Program-made: the position numbers and the translations under genes | Shown here: positions 1 to 7,838 of the stretch, piece after piece | Layout: the number at the start of each line of letters is the position of its first letter | Position numbering within the stretch: position 1 is the stretch's first letter | Notes under the pieces: model-generated | What the model was told of the DNA's origin: nothing | The model's input: only the letters and a program-made list of their open reading frames with translations | Databases searched by the model: none | From: a virus | Virus record (IMG/VR): IMGVR_UViG_3300034121_000350 | Span: 1 to 38,424 of that record | Reading direction: 5' to 3' (one strand) | DNA: 38,424 nt

Positions 1-170
1 GCCTACGGGAACATCGCCCTGCACTACTTCGACCGAAGCAATCCCACCGCAAGGGTCTTCGATGGTAGCATACGGCTCACCGTTCACTTGCACCGACAGA
101 GGATCACACGGTGCATCGTCGCACAGGTCTTCGATCGCATCCGCAATCTGTCCTGCCGTCATGCAGCCCT
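1..170. repeat. Terminal overlap with 38255-38424 (circular closure)
   Basis: Bases 44-170 equal 38298-38424 exactly over 127 bp. Bases 1-43 match 38255-38297 except at positions 7, 8, 34, 40 and 43. The coding frame is continuous across the join, so this is one locus seen twice, not two copies. Confidence 0.85.
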
Positions 171-759
171 TGATCTTCGCCCATGTCTTTGCCTCAATCA
201 ACGCACAGAAGAAGTCCGGCGTTGGTGTGCAAGGTTTAAAGCACGACGATCTACCAGTCACGCTGATGGTCACGTCAATCGCTACCAGCGTCTTGTTCGG
301 ATTCACATCCAGCCCACCGCCGAACTCCTGGTTGTAGACTCGGCTGCTCTGCACTTCGACTGATCCGCTGGAGAAATCAACCAGCATCAACTTCAGCGCA
401 GCACGAAGTACATCGTCGGTATTCCTTATCGCCGTAGCCGCCGCCCTGGTAGCATCGAACACATCGCCACAGATGTCGCGATCGATCATCGATACCAGCC
501 GCAGATTGTACGTTGCTTGGAACGCATCAAAGCAGCCAGGTGCATCTACTTCCTGCTCACGAATCGGTGACATCAAACGCCAGTAGCTGAACGTTCCAGC
601 GTTGTCGTTTGCAATCGGGTTCCAGTTGCCGTTACCAACGTAGACGTGCGGAGCGATTCCACTTCCAGTCGGCTGCTGCTCCGTCAACAGGTGACGTACT
701 GCCACCGGAAGATGCTGCGCCGCCGCCGCGTCCAACGCTTCAAGTATCTGCTGGATCAT
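1..759 (-). CDS. Tail-terminator-like domain, N-terminal part of a circular-join fibre fusion
   Basis: This frame opens at ATG 759, overlapping the upstream stop as ATGA, and runs off the window at base 1 with no stop. It continues in frame at 38254 and ends at 37433, giving a 526-residue protein once the circle is closed. Residues 1-195 look like a tail completion or terminator protein: a short helical start, then strands with 'YVGNGNWNP' and 'VAIDVTISVTGRSSC'. Its place after the neck gene fits that role. From residue 200 a helical linker starting MTAGQIADAIEDLC leads into cysteine-bearing beta repeats. The terminator call rests on position and predicted fold, not a family match. The fusion of a terminator-like domain to fibre repeats is unusual. 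Confidence 0.6.
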   Translation of the reverse strand, partial: MIQQILEALDAAAAQHLPVAVRHLLTEQQPTGSGIAPHVYVGNGNWNPIANDNAGTFSYWRLMSPIREQEVDAPGCFDAFQATYNLRLVSMIDRDICGDVFDATRAAATAIRNTDDVLRAALKLMLVDFSSGSVEVQSSRVYNQEFGGGLDVNPNKTLVAIDVTISVTGRSSCFKPCTPTPDFFCALIEAKTWAKIKGCMTAGQIADAIEDLCDDAPCDPLSVQVNGEPYATIEDPCGGIASVEVVQGDVPVG

Positions 760-1310
760 TGGCTCAAGTCGTTCACTCGTTCGTTGTAGTACTTGATCTC
801 TTCCTGACTCAGTTGAAGGAACTCGCCCTTGCTATCTGTCAGACCTTGGTACTTCGCACCGTTCTCGCCCGAAAGAACTATCAGCGTTGTTGTCGGACCA
901 GTCTCCTTCAGACTGATGTCAGACAGGTACGCCTTCCTCAATCTGCCCGTCAATTCAAACGGTGCATCTGCCCTTCCCTGCTGTTGCTTGTAGGCCAGGT
1001 AGCTGGGATACCATCCGCCCTTGATCGCAGCAGACCTGCCCTTGACTCCCTTTGGTGGTGGCCGCTTCCACAGCTTGTACGGCTTCCCCTTTCCTGTCAC
1101 CTTCTTCGGCGATGGTGGTTGGTACGCGTACAACTCGTAGTCTTCGTTGTACTTCAACGCGCTGCCGTTCGTCAACTTCCCTTGGCCCCACACGCGGTTC
1201 GCCACCTGCACCTGCGTTTCCTTGGCAGCGAAGTAAATAGAACGCCCAGTCTTCAGCTTCTCCAGCCGATCATTGACGTACTTAATCGCTTCGTCCTGAC
1301 CTTCCATCAT
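756..1310 (-). CDS. Neck / tail-completion protein (gpG-like morphogenesis)
   Basis: The 184-residue product sits between the connector gene and the tail-terminator-like gene, with ATGA overlaps at both ends. The C-terminal half reads like virion morphogenesis proteins: 'FELTGRLRKAYLS' near residue 118, then 'GAKYQGLTDSKGEF' near residue 153. The middle (residues 60-100) is rich in Pro, Lys and Gly, probably a flexible basic loop. The likely role is joining head to tail. Start is one of two adjacent ATG codons at 1310 and 1307. HK97 gp10-like and Mu gpG-like are both possible family names. Confidence 0.55.
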   Translation of the reverse strand: MMEGQDEAIKYVNDRLEKLKTGRSIYFAAKETQVQVANRVWGQGKLTNGSALKYNEDYELYAYQPPSPKKVTGKGKPYKLWKRPPPKGVKGRSAAIKGGWYPSYLAYKQQQGRADAPFELTGRLRKAYLSDISLKETGPTTTLIVLSGENGAKYQGLTDSKGEFLQLSQEEIKYYNERVNDLSQ

Positions 1311-2329
1311 GGCAGTATCACACCTGGATAGACCTGCTTATCACAGACGTAGCAATGCACATCGCTCGGCACTTGGATGTTCTTAATCAAGCCCGCCATG
1401 AACTTCGAATACAACGCTTCCAGTTCATCGCGCCTTGCTTCGATGTCTTCCTTCCGTAGATTCTGAATGCCCCAGCGATCCCAGTTGTACAGCGCAGTCG
1501 TGTGTATCTCACGGCCCAAGCAGTAGAGCAGCGGCAATGCCATCTGCGATTTGATCTCGCACAGAAATGCAAGGTGGTCGCAGCTTACGCTCACGATGAC
1601 AGACAGGCCACCAGTATTCGGTGCGCTGGTCCTGTTCATGTACACCTTCTTGTCCGTGTCAACGAAGCGAACGCTGTTCGATTCAAGCAGTCCGTTGCCC
1701 CTCTTGTAACAAGTAGGCTTGCAGCTTCCACAGCCAACGCTCATCTGAGCCTTGTAGAACGATGTCTGATCGGTCGTGATGAAGATCCTGCGCTTCGCCC
1801 GTAGGTTCTGCACCACCACATCCACGTCTTCGAAGTAGCATATCTGTCCAGCGACTGCGTTCGCCGTCAGCGTAGCAATCACGGTCCCGTCAGTAAGGTC
1901 ATATATCGTAGCGGTCACCACTCCTGTGGTCTCGCCGTAGAATTCAATCCCGGTAATGTTGATCTTCGTGTTCGATGCTGGCGAGCAGACTTCGATCATG
2001 ATGCCGTTCTCGTATCCAGCTTCAGCGGTTGTGAGACTCTCCACGTCAGGCCACACACCAAGCCTGGCGTTGTCAATCAACGTCGATGCTTTGAACGCTC
2101 CGTTGATGTTGTGAACGACATCTTGCACAACGTACTGCGTGGCGATGCGCCTACGCTCGGACATCCAGTCTTCGATGCCTTCGTTGTGCTTCGCGAGAAG
2201 TCCTGCAATGAACTTGTCCGTGATGCCGATGTCCTTCAGATACAGCCGACCATCTGTCGATGTACATCCGTTGTCCTGCCCGATCAATGAATCCAAACAG
2301 CTTGGCATCTTGGTTTGATTTGTATGCAT
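1307..2329 (-). CDS. Probable head-tail connector / structural protein
   Basis: The 340-residue protein lies directly downstream of the major capsid gene and upstream of the neck gene, where adaptor proteins usually sit. Residues 1-90 are predicted mostly helical. A beta-rich middle domain (about 95-200) follows, with many Cys residues ('CGSCKPTCYKRG' near 205), and the last 60 residues are helical with 'CYVCDKQ' near the end. I do not recognise a named family. ATG 2329 lies one base after a 9-bp hairpin; an internal ATG at 2308 would leave the hairpin outside the initiation region and may be the true start. Confidence 0.5.
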   Translation of the reverse strand: MHTNQTKMPSCLDSLIGQDNGCTSTDGRLYLKDIGITDKFIAGLLAKHNEGIEDWMSERRRIATQYVVQDVVHNINGAFKASTLIDNARLGVWPDVESLTTAEAGYENGIMIEVCSPASNTKINITGIEFYGETTGVVTATIYDLTDGTVIATLTANAVAGQICYFEDVDVVVQNLRAKRRIFITTDQTSFYKAQMSVGCGSCKPTCYKRGNGLLESNSVRFVDTDKKVYMNRTSAPNTGGLSVIVSVSCDHLAFLCEIKSQMALPLLYCLGREIHTTALYNWDRWGIQNLRKEDIEARRDELEALYSKFMAGLIKNIQVPSDVHCYVCDKQVYPGVILP

Positions 2330-2330
2330 T

Positions 2331-2353
2331 GGCGCAGAGCAGTTCTCTGCGCC
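2331..2353 (-). terminator. Perfect 9-bp hairpin after the capsid gene
   Basis: GGCGCAGAG and CTCTGCGCC pair perfectly around a 5-base loop. The element lies downstream of the capsid stop and ends one base before ATG 2329. There is no T-tract, so it is not a standard intrinsic terminator. It may be a weak terminator, an RNase barrier protecting the capsid mRNA, or a block on initiation of the next gene. Confidence 0.45.
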
Positions 2354-2371
2354 GTTGCATGGTCGTTGCTA

Positions 2372-2455
2372 TCAATGCAGGATGATCCTGCCATCGTCTT
2401 GCAGCAGCACGAACTCATCGCTGAATCCGTCACCCTGAATCAGATAGCTGCCTAA
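2372..2455 (-). other. Candidate -1 frameshift extension of the capsid protein (27 codons)
   Basis: After the capsid stop TAG (2454-2452), the -1 frame stays open for 27 codons to TGA at 2374-2372. It contains no ATG, and the frame has a stop (TAA) about 10 codons upstream of the slip point, so it can only be entered from the capsid frame or by a rare start codon. The heptamer AAACCCT at 2461-2455 fits X XXY YYZ exactly in the capsid frame (ACA AAC CCT TAG). The encoded tail ends 'FVLLQDDGRIILH', close to 'YVTLQTGGRIALH' at the end of the tail protein at 10329-11549. T7 gene 10 is the known precedent for a capsid frameshift. C-containing slippery sites are usually weak, so this is a hypothesis. 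Confidence 0.45.
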
Positions 2456-3516
2456 GGGTTTGTGATCTTCACTTTAGCAACTCCGTTGATGCCGAAGTAC
2501 TCGTCACCGCTGAAGAACTGGTCGTTCGGTACAGCAATCAACTTCGTGCTAACGGCAACAGCCAAGGTCACCTGGCCGCAGTTGTCGCTGATCGTCAGAT
2601 CCATCGGCATTCCGGTGCGAGGACCGAAGATGCTGGTGTGCGTATAGTTGGAACCAATCACGCCAGGAGCAACGCCCTCAAGCCAAGGATTCTCAACGTA
2701 GAACAGCGGCTGCACAGAACCCAAACGGTAGATCATGAACTTATCATCGGATGCGAGAGCAGCCTCAAGACGCTTGTCGTAAGCGTAACTCATACCGAAA
2801 CGGTTCATCGCGTCGATCAAGTTGATGCCATCCTGCGAGCAGCAGCCAGCCATCGAAGCATTCAGGTAGGACCATGCAGTAGTACCACCGAAGCCGATGG
2901 TATCACCCAGTCCTGCCTTCATGCGAGCGATAGACAGTTGTCCCCACGCTTCGGGATTCACACGACCATCGCTGTAACGGGTAGCCCACACGTATTCGTC
3001 GGACGTGTTGACCTGACCAGCAGCGTTGCCCGTGGCGAAGATGCCGTTGCCCCAGGTGCCAGCAAGCAGAGCGAACTCTTCAGCGTGCTGCGTTGCAACA
3101 GCCCGCTCCAGCACATCAGCGATAGCCGTGATGCGGCCCAGGATGTAGCTGCTGTTCGGACCTAAACAGCTGTTCCGCATATCGGCGTTGCTGACCGTCT
3201 CAGCATAACCAAGGTTTTGGTCAGGCATCGAATAGGTCGTAGCCAGGTTACCGTACTTGGTCTCCGTGCTGCAACGTGGATTCGCAACGTTCTCTTCCAC
3301 AACGCTTTCAGTCAGGCGTGGGGAATAGGTCACTTCGACATTGCGCTTCTTGCCGTTGCCGGGAAGGATCAGCTGCGTGATTCCGCGTTGGTTCTCTGCG
3401 CTGGTCAGCACGTCTTCCAATGGCATCATCTCCGTCACTGGTGATGCTTGCCATACTTCTTCGAGCGCGACTTGAAGGGTCGAACACTCAATCAAATTGC
3501 CTGTGTTGTAACTCAT
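2452..3516 (-). CDS. Major capsid protein
   Basis: The 354-residue protein follows the scaffold gene and has its own upstream terminator and possible promoter, as expected for the most abundant virion protein. The N-terminal 100 residues contain an extended arm followed by a mixed region; the middle has small-residue-rich stretches and a CC pair ('MAGCCSQDG' near 218); the C-terminus is beta-rich. No fold-diagnostic motif was recognised, so assignment rests on size, order (portal, MuF, small protein, scaffold, this gene, connector) and composition. Start ATG 3516 has no Shine-Dalgarno sequence. A possible -1 frameshift at its stop is listed separately. Confidence 0.75.
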   Translation of the reverse strand: MSYNTGNLIECSTLQVALEEVWQASPVTEMMPLEDVLTSAENQRGITQLILPGNGKKRNVEVTYSPRLTESVVEENVANPRCSTETKYGNLATTYSMPDQNLGYAETVSNADMRNSCLGPNSSYILGRITAIADVLERAVATQHAEEFALLAGTWGNGIFATGNAAGQVNTSDEYVWATRYSDGRVNPEAWGQLSIARMKAGLGDTIGFGGTTAWSYLNASMAGCCSQDGINLIDAMNRFGMSYAYDKRLEAALASDDKFMIYRLGSVQPLFYVENPWLEGVAPGVIGSNYTHTSIFGPRTGMPMDLTISDNCGQVTLAVAVSTKLIAVPNDQFFSGDEYFGINGVAKVKITNP

Positions 3517-3633
3517 AGCGAGTTGGGATTTAGGTTATCGAACAGATGCCTATTGGTGGGGCGGCATCCGGTAAGCCCAATCCCTCGCAATGTTCCTTGC
3601 CGCGAGGACGGCAGATACGGTAGTTCGTCAGCA

Positions 3634-3641
3634 CAAATGTA
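3634..3641 (-). promoter_or_regulatory. Possible Bacteroidetes -7 box upstream of the capsid gene
   Basis: TACATTTG matches TAnnTTTG and lies just after the terminator, 118 bases before the capsid start. The -33 position at 19-bp spacing reads CAT rather than TTG, so the match is only partial and the box could be chance. Confidence 0.3.
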
Positions 3642-3673
3642 AAAGAAAATCGCCCTGCATATGCAGAGCGATT
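3641..3673 (-). terminator. Intrinsic terminator between scaffold and capsid genes
   Basis: A 13-bp-armed hairpin with one mismatch (AATCGC-T-CTGCAT against ATGCAG-G-GCGATT, 3648-3673) is followed on the minus strand by TTTTCTTTT. It lies 25 bases after the scaffold stop. It would end scaffold transcripts and separate capsid expression from them. The 182-bp gap 3517-3698 holds this element, the possible -7 box and an untranslated leader; I see no gene in it. Confidence 0.7.
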
Positions 3674-3698
3674 CCCTTTACCCACACACACACTCTTA

Positions 3699-4532
3699 CT
3701 ATCGCTGACCAAACCTACGCGGTGCGCGAATCGCGCCTTGCGAAGATGGTGCTGCCTGTACGTTCTGCTGAATCGGCCGCTGCTGAAATGACTGCGCCAC
3801 AGGTTTACCTGCGTGAGGATTGTCCTGCAACAACTTGAACTCTTTCGCCATGTCCTTCACAGCATCCGACAGCGACATCAGTTCACCTGCCCACTTCGGG
3901 TGCTTGATGGGATTGCCGCTCGCGTCCACCATCTTCGGCTTCAACTCATCATCAAGGTCGATGCGGTATCGCTCCTTCGCAGCACTCACGAATCCTCGCT
4001 TCTTCAGATCATCAACGCCAGGATGAAACGCCACGCCCGACAAAGCTTGATCCCACTCACGGTCAATGATGCTCTTCCGTTTGGTGGTCTTCACTTCGGT
4101 GTCCAGTCCGTTGAATTTCTCCTGCCACTCAACGGCTTGTTGTTTGAAGGTCTCGCGCTCTTTCTCCGTAGACTTCAGCTTCGTCTGCCATTCCTTCACT
4201 ACGTCATCGGCTACTGCCGTCTCGGCCTTCTTCTTCCATTGGTCAATCTCGCCGACCTTCATGTTGATCGCAGGGATGAACTGGTCCAAGATGTCCAAAG
4301 GTTCCAAGCTATCGTCAACGTCTGCACCGATTGCGTTTCCAATCTTGCCCAGCTTGGTGCGGAACACGCGATTGAATTTGCCAAGAATCTTGCCGCTCAG
4401 TTCCTTGTCGTTCTGTGCCGTTTCGCGCGAAACGAATTTGCGCTCCACGGCAGTTTTGAAATCTTCCACGCTATCGAATTTCGACAGGTCGAAGTCCATG
4501 ACTTCCAACGCTTCTTCGGGTTTGATAGGCAT
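3699..4532 (-). CDS. Capsid scaffolding protein
   Basis: The 277-residue protein is charged, mostly helical and immediately precedes the capsid gene. Residues about 95-150 form a coiled coil rich in K, E and Q ('KAETAVADDVVKEWQTKLK'), as in phage scaffolds. The C-terminal 45 residues are Gln/Pro-rich and end in a basic tip ('RAPRRFGQR'), which could contact the capsid shell, as basic scaffold tails do in other phages. No protease gene was seen in the window, so the scaffold may leave intact. Confidence 0.7.
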   Translation of the reverse strand: MPIKPEEALEVMDFDLSKFDSVEDFKTAVERKFVSRETAQNDKELSGKILGKFNRVFRTKLGKIGNAIGADVDDSLEPLDILDQFIPAINMKVGEIDQWKKKAETAVADDVVKEWQTKLKSTEKERETFKQQAVEWQEKFNGLDTEVKTTKRKSIIDREWDQALSGVAFHPGVDDLKKRGFVSAAKERYRIDLDDELKPKMVDASGNPIKHPKWAGELMSLSDAVKDMAKEFKLLQDNPHAGKPVAQSFQQRPIQQNVQAAPSSQGAIRAPRRFGQR

Positions 4533-4536
4533 GGTC

Positions 4537-4770
4537 TTATTGTTTGGGTTTGCGTCCGCGACGCTTTACTTCCGGCACGTTGCTGATATGTTCGTCAATC
4601 TCTTCGACGAATGTCTCCATCATCTTCGGCAGACTAATCGGCTGCATCTCTTGCAGCACAACGCCACCTTGAATCCGAAACCCATTCGTTCGTGTCAGCC
4701 TTTCGGGGCAGGTCCGGATCAGCTTATCACCTGGTAGGCGATACCTGACCATCTTGTCTGTGGTACTCAT
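4537..4770 (-). CDS. Small head-region protein with AT-hook-like tail
   Basis: The 77-residue protein sits between the MuF-like and scaffold genes, 4 bases before the scaffold start. It begins with a short beta-like section ('RYRLPGDKLIRTCPERL') and ends with the basic 'KRRGRKPKQ', which resembles an AT-hook. Function is unknown; head location and a DNA-contacting tail are both possible. Confidence 0.6.
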   Translation of the reverse strand: MSTTDKMVRYRLPGDKLIRTCPERLTRTNGFRIQGGVVLQEMQPISLPKMMETFVEEIDEHISNVPEVKRRGRKPKQ

Positions 4771-4783
4771 GTACCAAAGGTAG

Positions 4784-5647
4784 TCAAGTGATCAGACCTT
4801 TATCACGCATTCGTTGCAGGTCTTGCGCAGCAACTTCGCTCTGCCTAACAGGAACGAGAACGTGTCGGCAGTTATATCCACCAAGGTAGCTGAAGATGGT
4901 GGTGCTGTTTGTTCCTGCCGTCTTGCCCTGCCAGTCTTCGCTCGCCCAGCTTGCAATCTCCTGCTTATGGTAGTAGTTGTTCGCCCGCTCACGGCAGAAC
5001 GGCCGGGTCGTTTTGATCGGTCTTCCTTGGTACAGAAAGAACACAGCACCTACCTGTTCTGACGCAACGTTGGTCGCTGTTCTTTCGTACACGCTGACCA
5101 GGTCATTGACCGTTGTTCTCGCGTTGCCAAGGATTGCGCCATCGCTCGTATCACCACCAGTTACGATTTGCGTGACTGCACTTACAAGGTCGCTGTATCT
5201 GCTGCCAGTTGCGATGTACGCACCCACTTCCTGCGCGATGGGATTCAGCAGGGTCTGCGAGAATGATTGTGCGTTCAGAAGGTACTCCGCACTGATCTGC
5301 TTGTACTGCGTTCGCAACGCCTTCATCAGTCCCTTGTCGATGCTTCCAATCTGTCCCACCCATTCGGTGGTATTCGCATCCAGCACATCGAAGGTCTTGA
5401 CGTATTCCTTCACCGCATCGCGCCATTGCGGATCAACGAAGTCCGATTCAATGTCGGACATCACCTGCGACAGCTTCGCGATGTTCGACTCGGTCGCTAC
5501 CAGGTTCCCGTCACGAATGTCAAGGTCCGCAAGGATGGTCCCGATGCGTGTCGCAGTTCGTCCCTGCAACGATGCCATTTCCTCAAGCAGCTTCAGCACT
5601 CCGGCATCTGCCTGTGCTTGGCCCTTCAGAAATTCAAGGAAGGTCAT
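4784..5647 (-). CDS. Minor head protein, SPP1 gp7 / MuF-like
   Basis: The 287-residue protein overlaps the portal stop and is helical for about 190 residues. The C-terminal 80 residues carry the conserved minor-head pattern: 'FLYQGRPIKTTRPFCRER', an 'EIASW' segment, then 'GGYNCRHVLVP' near residue 257. In SPP1 and Mu, proteins of this family bind the portal and enter the procapsid, where they help DNA exit or head assembly. The adjacent portal gene agrees with this. Confidence 0.8.
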   Translation of the reverse strand: MTFLEFLKGQAQADAGVLKLLEEMASLQGRTATRIGTILADLDIRDGNLVATESNIAKLSQVMSDIESDFVDPQWRDAVKEYVKTFDVLDANTTEWVGQIGSIDKGLMKALRTQYKQISAEYLLNAQSFSQTLLNPIAQEVGAYIATGSRYSDLVSAVTQIVTGGDTSDGAILGNARTTVNDLVSVYERTATNVASEQVGAVFFLYQGRPIKTTRPFCRERANNYYHKQEIASWASEDWQGKTAGTNSTTIFSYLGGYNCRHVLVPVRQSEVAAQDLQRMRDKGLIT

Positions 5648-7749
5648 ACAGCCCTGGTTTCCATCACACGCCGCAAGAAGTCGGCACGGTCAACGGTGAC
5701 TCCTTCGCGCTCAAAATTGGCAAGGCGCTCCTCTGCGCTGCGCTGCCTGTTGTTCAAGTCACCGATGCCGCGAAGGATGTCAATCACTCCTTCGATCATC
5801 TCATCGTCGTTGTCGTTCTCGCTCTCCGTTTCCTCAACGATGGTCTGTGCCATCATCTGAGCAGGACGAACGATAGGAACATTCATCGCGGTCATCTCAG
5901 ACGCGAACTGCTGCATCGCGTACTGGCGCATCGCATCAGACTTCGCGAAGATGTCCAGCGTTCTGAATGCAGGGTCTTGCATCAGCCTGTCGTACAGCCC
6001 CAATGCCTGTTGATGCAGCGCGACTTCCCATGCTTTCACTTCACCCTTTGCTTGCATCGCTGCGATCTGCTGCCAGTTCGCAGCCACCAATCGGTCTGCC
6101 TGTACGATAACAGACATCGCTTCCTGCATATACGGGTCGCTCGCGTACCGGATGTTGAAGTAGCCACGAAGTACTTCCTCAATCGCAGCAGGTGGCAGTC
6201 CTTTCGCCATCGCTTCGCCCAGCAAGTACAGGTAGTCAGCCTCAGTCCTTAGGTCGTACTGCGTTGCAGGAATGATGGTGTAGTAATCCTCCGCACTTCC
6301 GTAGCGTTCGATTGCAATCGTCTTCGCCACGAAGTCAATGGTCGCGAAGATCTGCGATGCAATCGGTGCGATGAAGTTCGCCCTTGCTTTCACGCCTACG
6401 CCGACCTGTGTCGCAGTCTCACTACTTCCTCCGCTGATACTGATGTCGCTGTGCAGGTGCAGCATCCTGCGACCTTCTGCCGTGTTCGACCTAATCTCTT
6501 CACGCAAGATGGTCGGTGTCGTAGCAGTTGGTTCAACGAAGGTCATCGCATCCTGCACCTTCACCTGCTGCCCGCCTTCCCGTGCGCTCTGCTCCTTCAC
6601 GAAGAGAACGCCAGCAGGACCAAGACGTGCAGCAACTCCGGTCCCTCTGCACGAAGGACATTTGCCCATCGCGATCAGACCTTCCTCGCCTTGGCTGTGC
6701 AGTCTTCCACCGATGCAATGCTGACCACCGCTGATGTCCTGGTAGTCGCACTCATGCCCAAGCATCACACGCATCGGATAGACGCTGTTGCTCTTGATCA
6801 TGAACAGGTTCATCGAATCCAGCAGCACCAGGTCGAAGAGATCCTTCGCGGGCAGGTAGTAGGATTCGAACATCACCGTGCCGTTCTCAATCACGGGCCT
6901 TCCCTTCAACGGCTCGGCAGGAACATAGCCACAGCCATGCGCGAAATGCAGACTGAATTGAAACGTCAGGTCGTGCGCTTTGCCGTACTGCTCAACACGC
7001 CAGCAGTTCATGTCATCCACCAGCCATAGCACCATCCCTTCGCGGACATCCTTCCCGGCCTTGCTGACGATGCTTCTTTCGTTGGTCACCAAGAGATACC
7101 ACCTGCCGTCTTCCTTGCCTACCACCTGTTCAACGGGGAAGTAGATCGGCTGCGGGTCAATCAATACGTCCGGGTCAATGACCATCGCCACTTCGCCATC
7201 GTCTGTCGTACCTTCCACAGCAGACACCTTCTTCGGCATCACACATACCACTCCCATCGGATCAAGCGTCTTGATCTTGGGAAGGATGTGCTTCATCCAG
7301 TCGGACAATGAATCGAACTGGTCAATCCGCGTGTTGATATAACTCTTGAACGCGAGCGGGTCGTTGTCCTCACCAGCAGCAGGTCCGAACTCAAATGTCC
7401 AGTTGCTCTGATGCAGCGCACCGATGATCATGTTCTCGAAGTCCACATAGTGCGGAATCGTCACCTGCTTGAAGTTCTTGCGAACGTATTCAAACTCCGC
7501 CTCTGTCTGATTCGGTGATCGGTCGTGAATCAGATGGGCAGGGAAGCTTCCGCTCTCAATGTGAACGCGCAGTTCGTCACGTTGCTTCACAGCCTTGTTG
7601 TAGCCGGGCCAAAACTCCGGCCACTTGCTTGCCCTTGCTGTGCTTACGCCGTTCCTGCCGTACTCGCGAAACGTGCCATCGACGTACCAGTTCCTCGCCT
7701 TCTTCGCGAACTCAGATACGACCAGGCTAATCTGCTCTTCCGTAAGCAT
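5644..7749 (-). CDS. Portal protein with a four-cysteine insertion
   Basis: The 701-residue protein precedes the MuF-like gene, and its size, helical C-terminal half and acidic tail fit a portal (the dodecameric DNA entry ring). Residues 1-110 contain aromatic, charged helices; a beta-rich clip/wing region spans about 180-300; the long helical crown/stem part follows about 400. Around residues 334-370 an insertion has four Cys (334, 345, 364, 367), the last two in 'CPSCRGTG', a zinc-knuckle pattern like DnaJ. That is not typical of portals. Start ATG 7749 overlaps a 29-codon frame. Confidence 0.75.
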   Translation of the reverse strand: MLTEEQISLVVSEFAKKARNWYVDGTFREYGRNGVSTARASKWPEFWPGYNKAVKQRDELRVHIESGSFPAHLIHDRSPNQTEAEFEYVRKNFKQVTIPHYVDFENMIIGALHQSNWTFEFGPAAGEDNDPLAFKSYINTRIDQFDSLSDWMKHILPKIKTLDPMGVVCVMPKKVSAVEGTTDDGEVAMVIDPDVLIDPQPIYFPVEQVVGKEDGRWYLLVTNERSIVSKAGKDVREGMVLWLVDDMNCWRVEQYGKAHDLTFQFSLHFAHGCGYVPAEPLKGRPVIENGTVMFESYYLPAKDLFDLVLLDSMNLFMIKSNSVYPMRVMLGHECDYQDISGGQHCIGGRLHSQGEEGLIAMGKCPSCRGTGVAARLGPAGVLFVKEQSAREGGQQVKVQDAMTFVEPTATTPTILREEIRSNTAEGRRMLHLHSDISISGGSSETATQVGVGVKARANFIAPIASQIFATIDFVAKTIAIERYGSAEDYYTIIPATQYDLRTEADYLYLLGEAMAKGLPPAAIEEVLRGYFNIRYASDPYMQEAMSVIVQADRLVAANWQQIAAMQAKGEVKAWEVALHQQALGLYDRLMQDPAFRTLDIFAKSDAMRQYAMQQFASEMTAMNVPIVRPAQMMAQTIVEETESENDNDDEMIEGVIDILRGIGDLNNRQRSAEERLANFEREGVTVDRADFLRRVMETRAV

Positions 7750-7838
7750 CAGGTCCGTTGCTCATGTACTGGCCCGAAGACCAATGCAAGGTTCATCCTG
7801 TACTTCGGCTTCGTCTTGGGTCTTCCGCAGCATTTCAT
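7749..7838 (-). CDS. Tiny basic Cys-Cys protein, 29 residues
   Basis: A short frame exactly fills the gap between the glycosyltransferase and portal genes: its ATG overlaps the upstream stop (ATGA) and its stop overlaps the portal start (TGATG). It begins MKCCGRPKTKPKYR and is strongly basic. The double coupling, the same pattern as elsewhere in this genome, is the main support. It may be a real protein or only a coupling leader. Confidence 0.45.
   Translation of the reverse strand: MKCCGRPKTKPKYRMNLALVFGPVHEQRT

Noticed and set aside
3530-3712. A 60-codon minus-strand frame across the scaffold-capsid gap
   Set aside because: It contains the terminator hairpin, overlaps the scaffold 3' end, and has no plausible protein features.
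4770-4783. TACCTTTG -7-like box before the 77-residue gene
   Set aside because: No TTG at 17-21 bp upstream; such an 8-mer is expected several times by chance.
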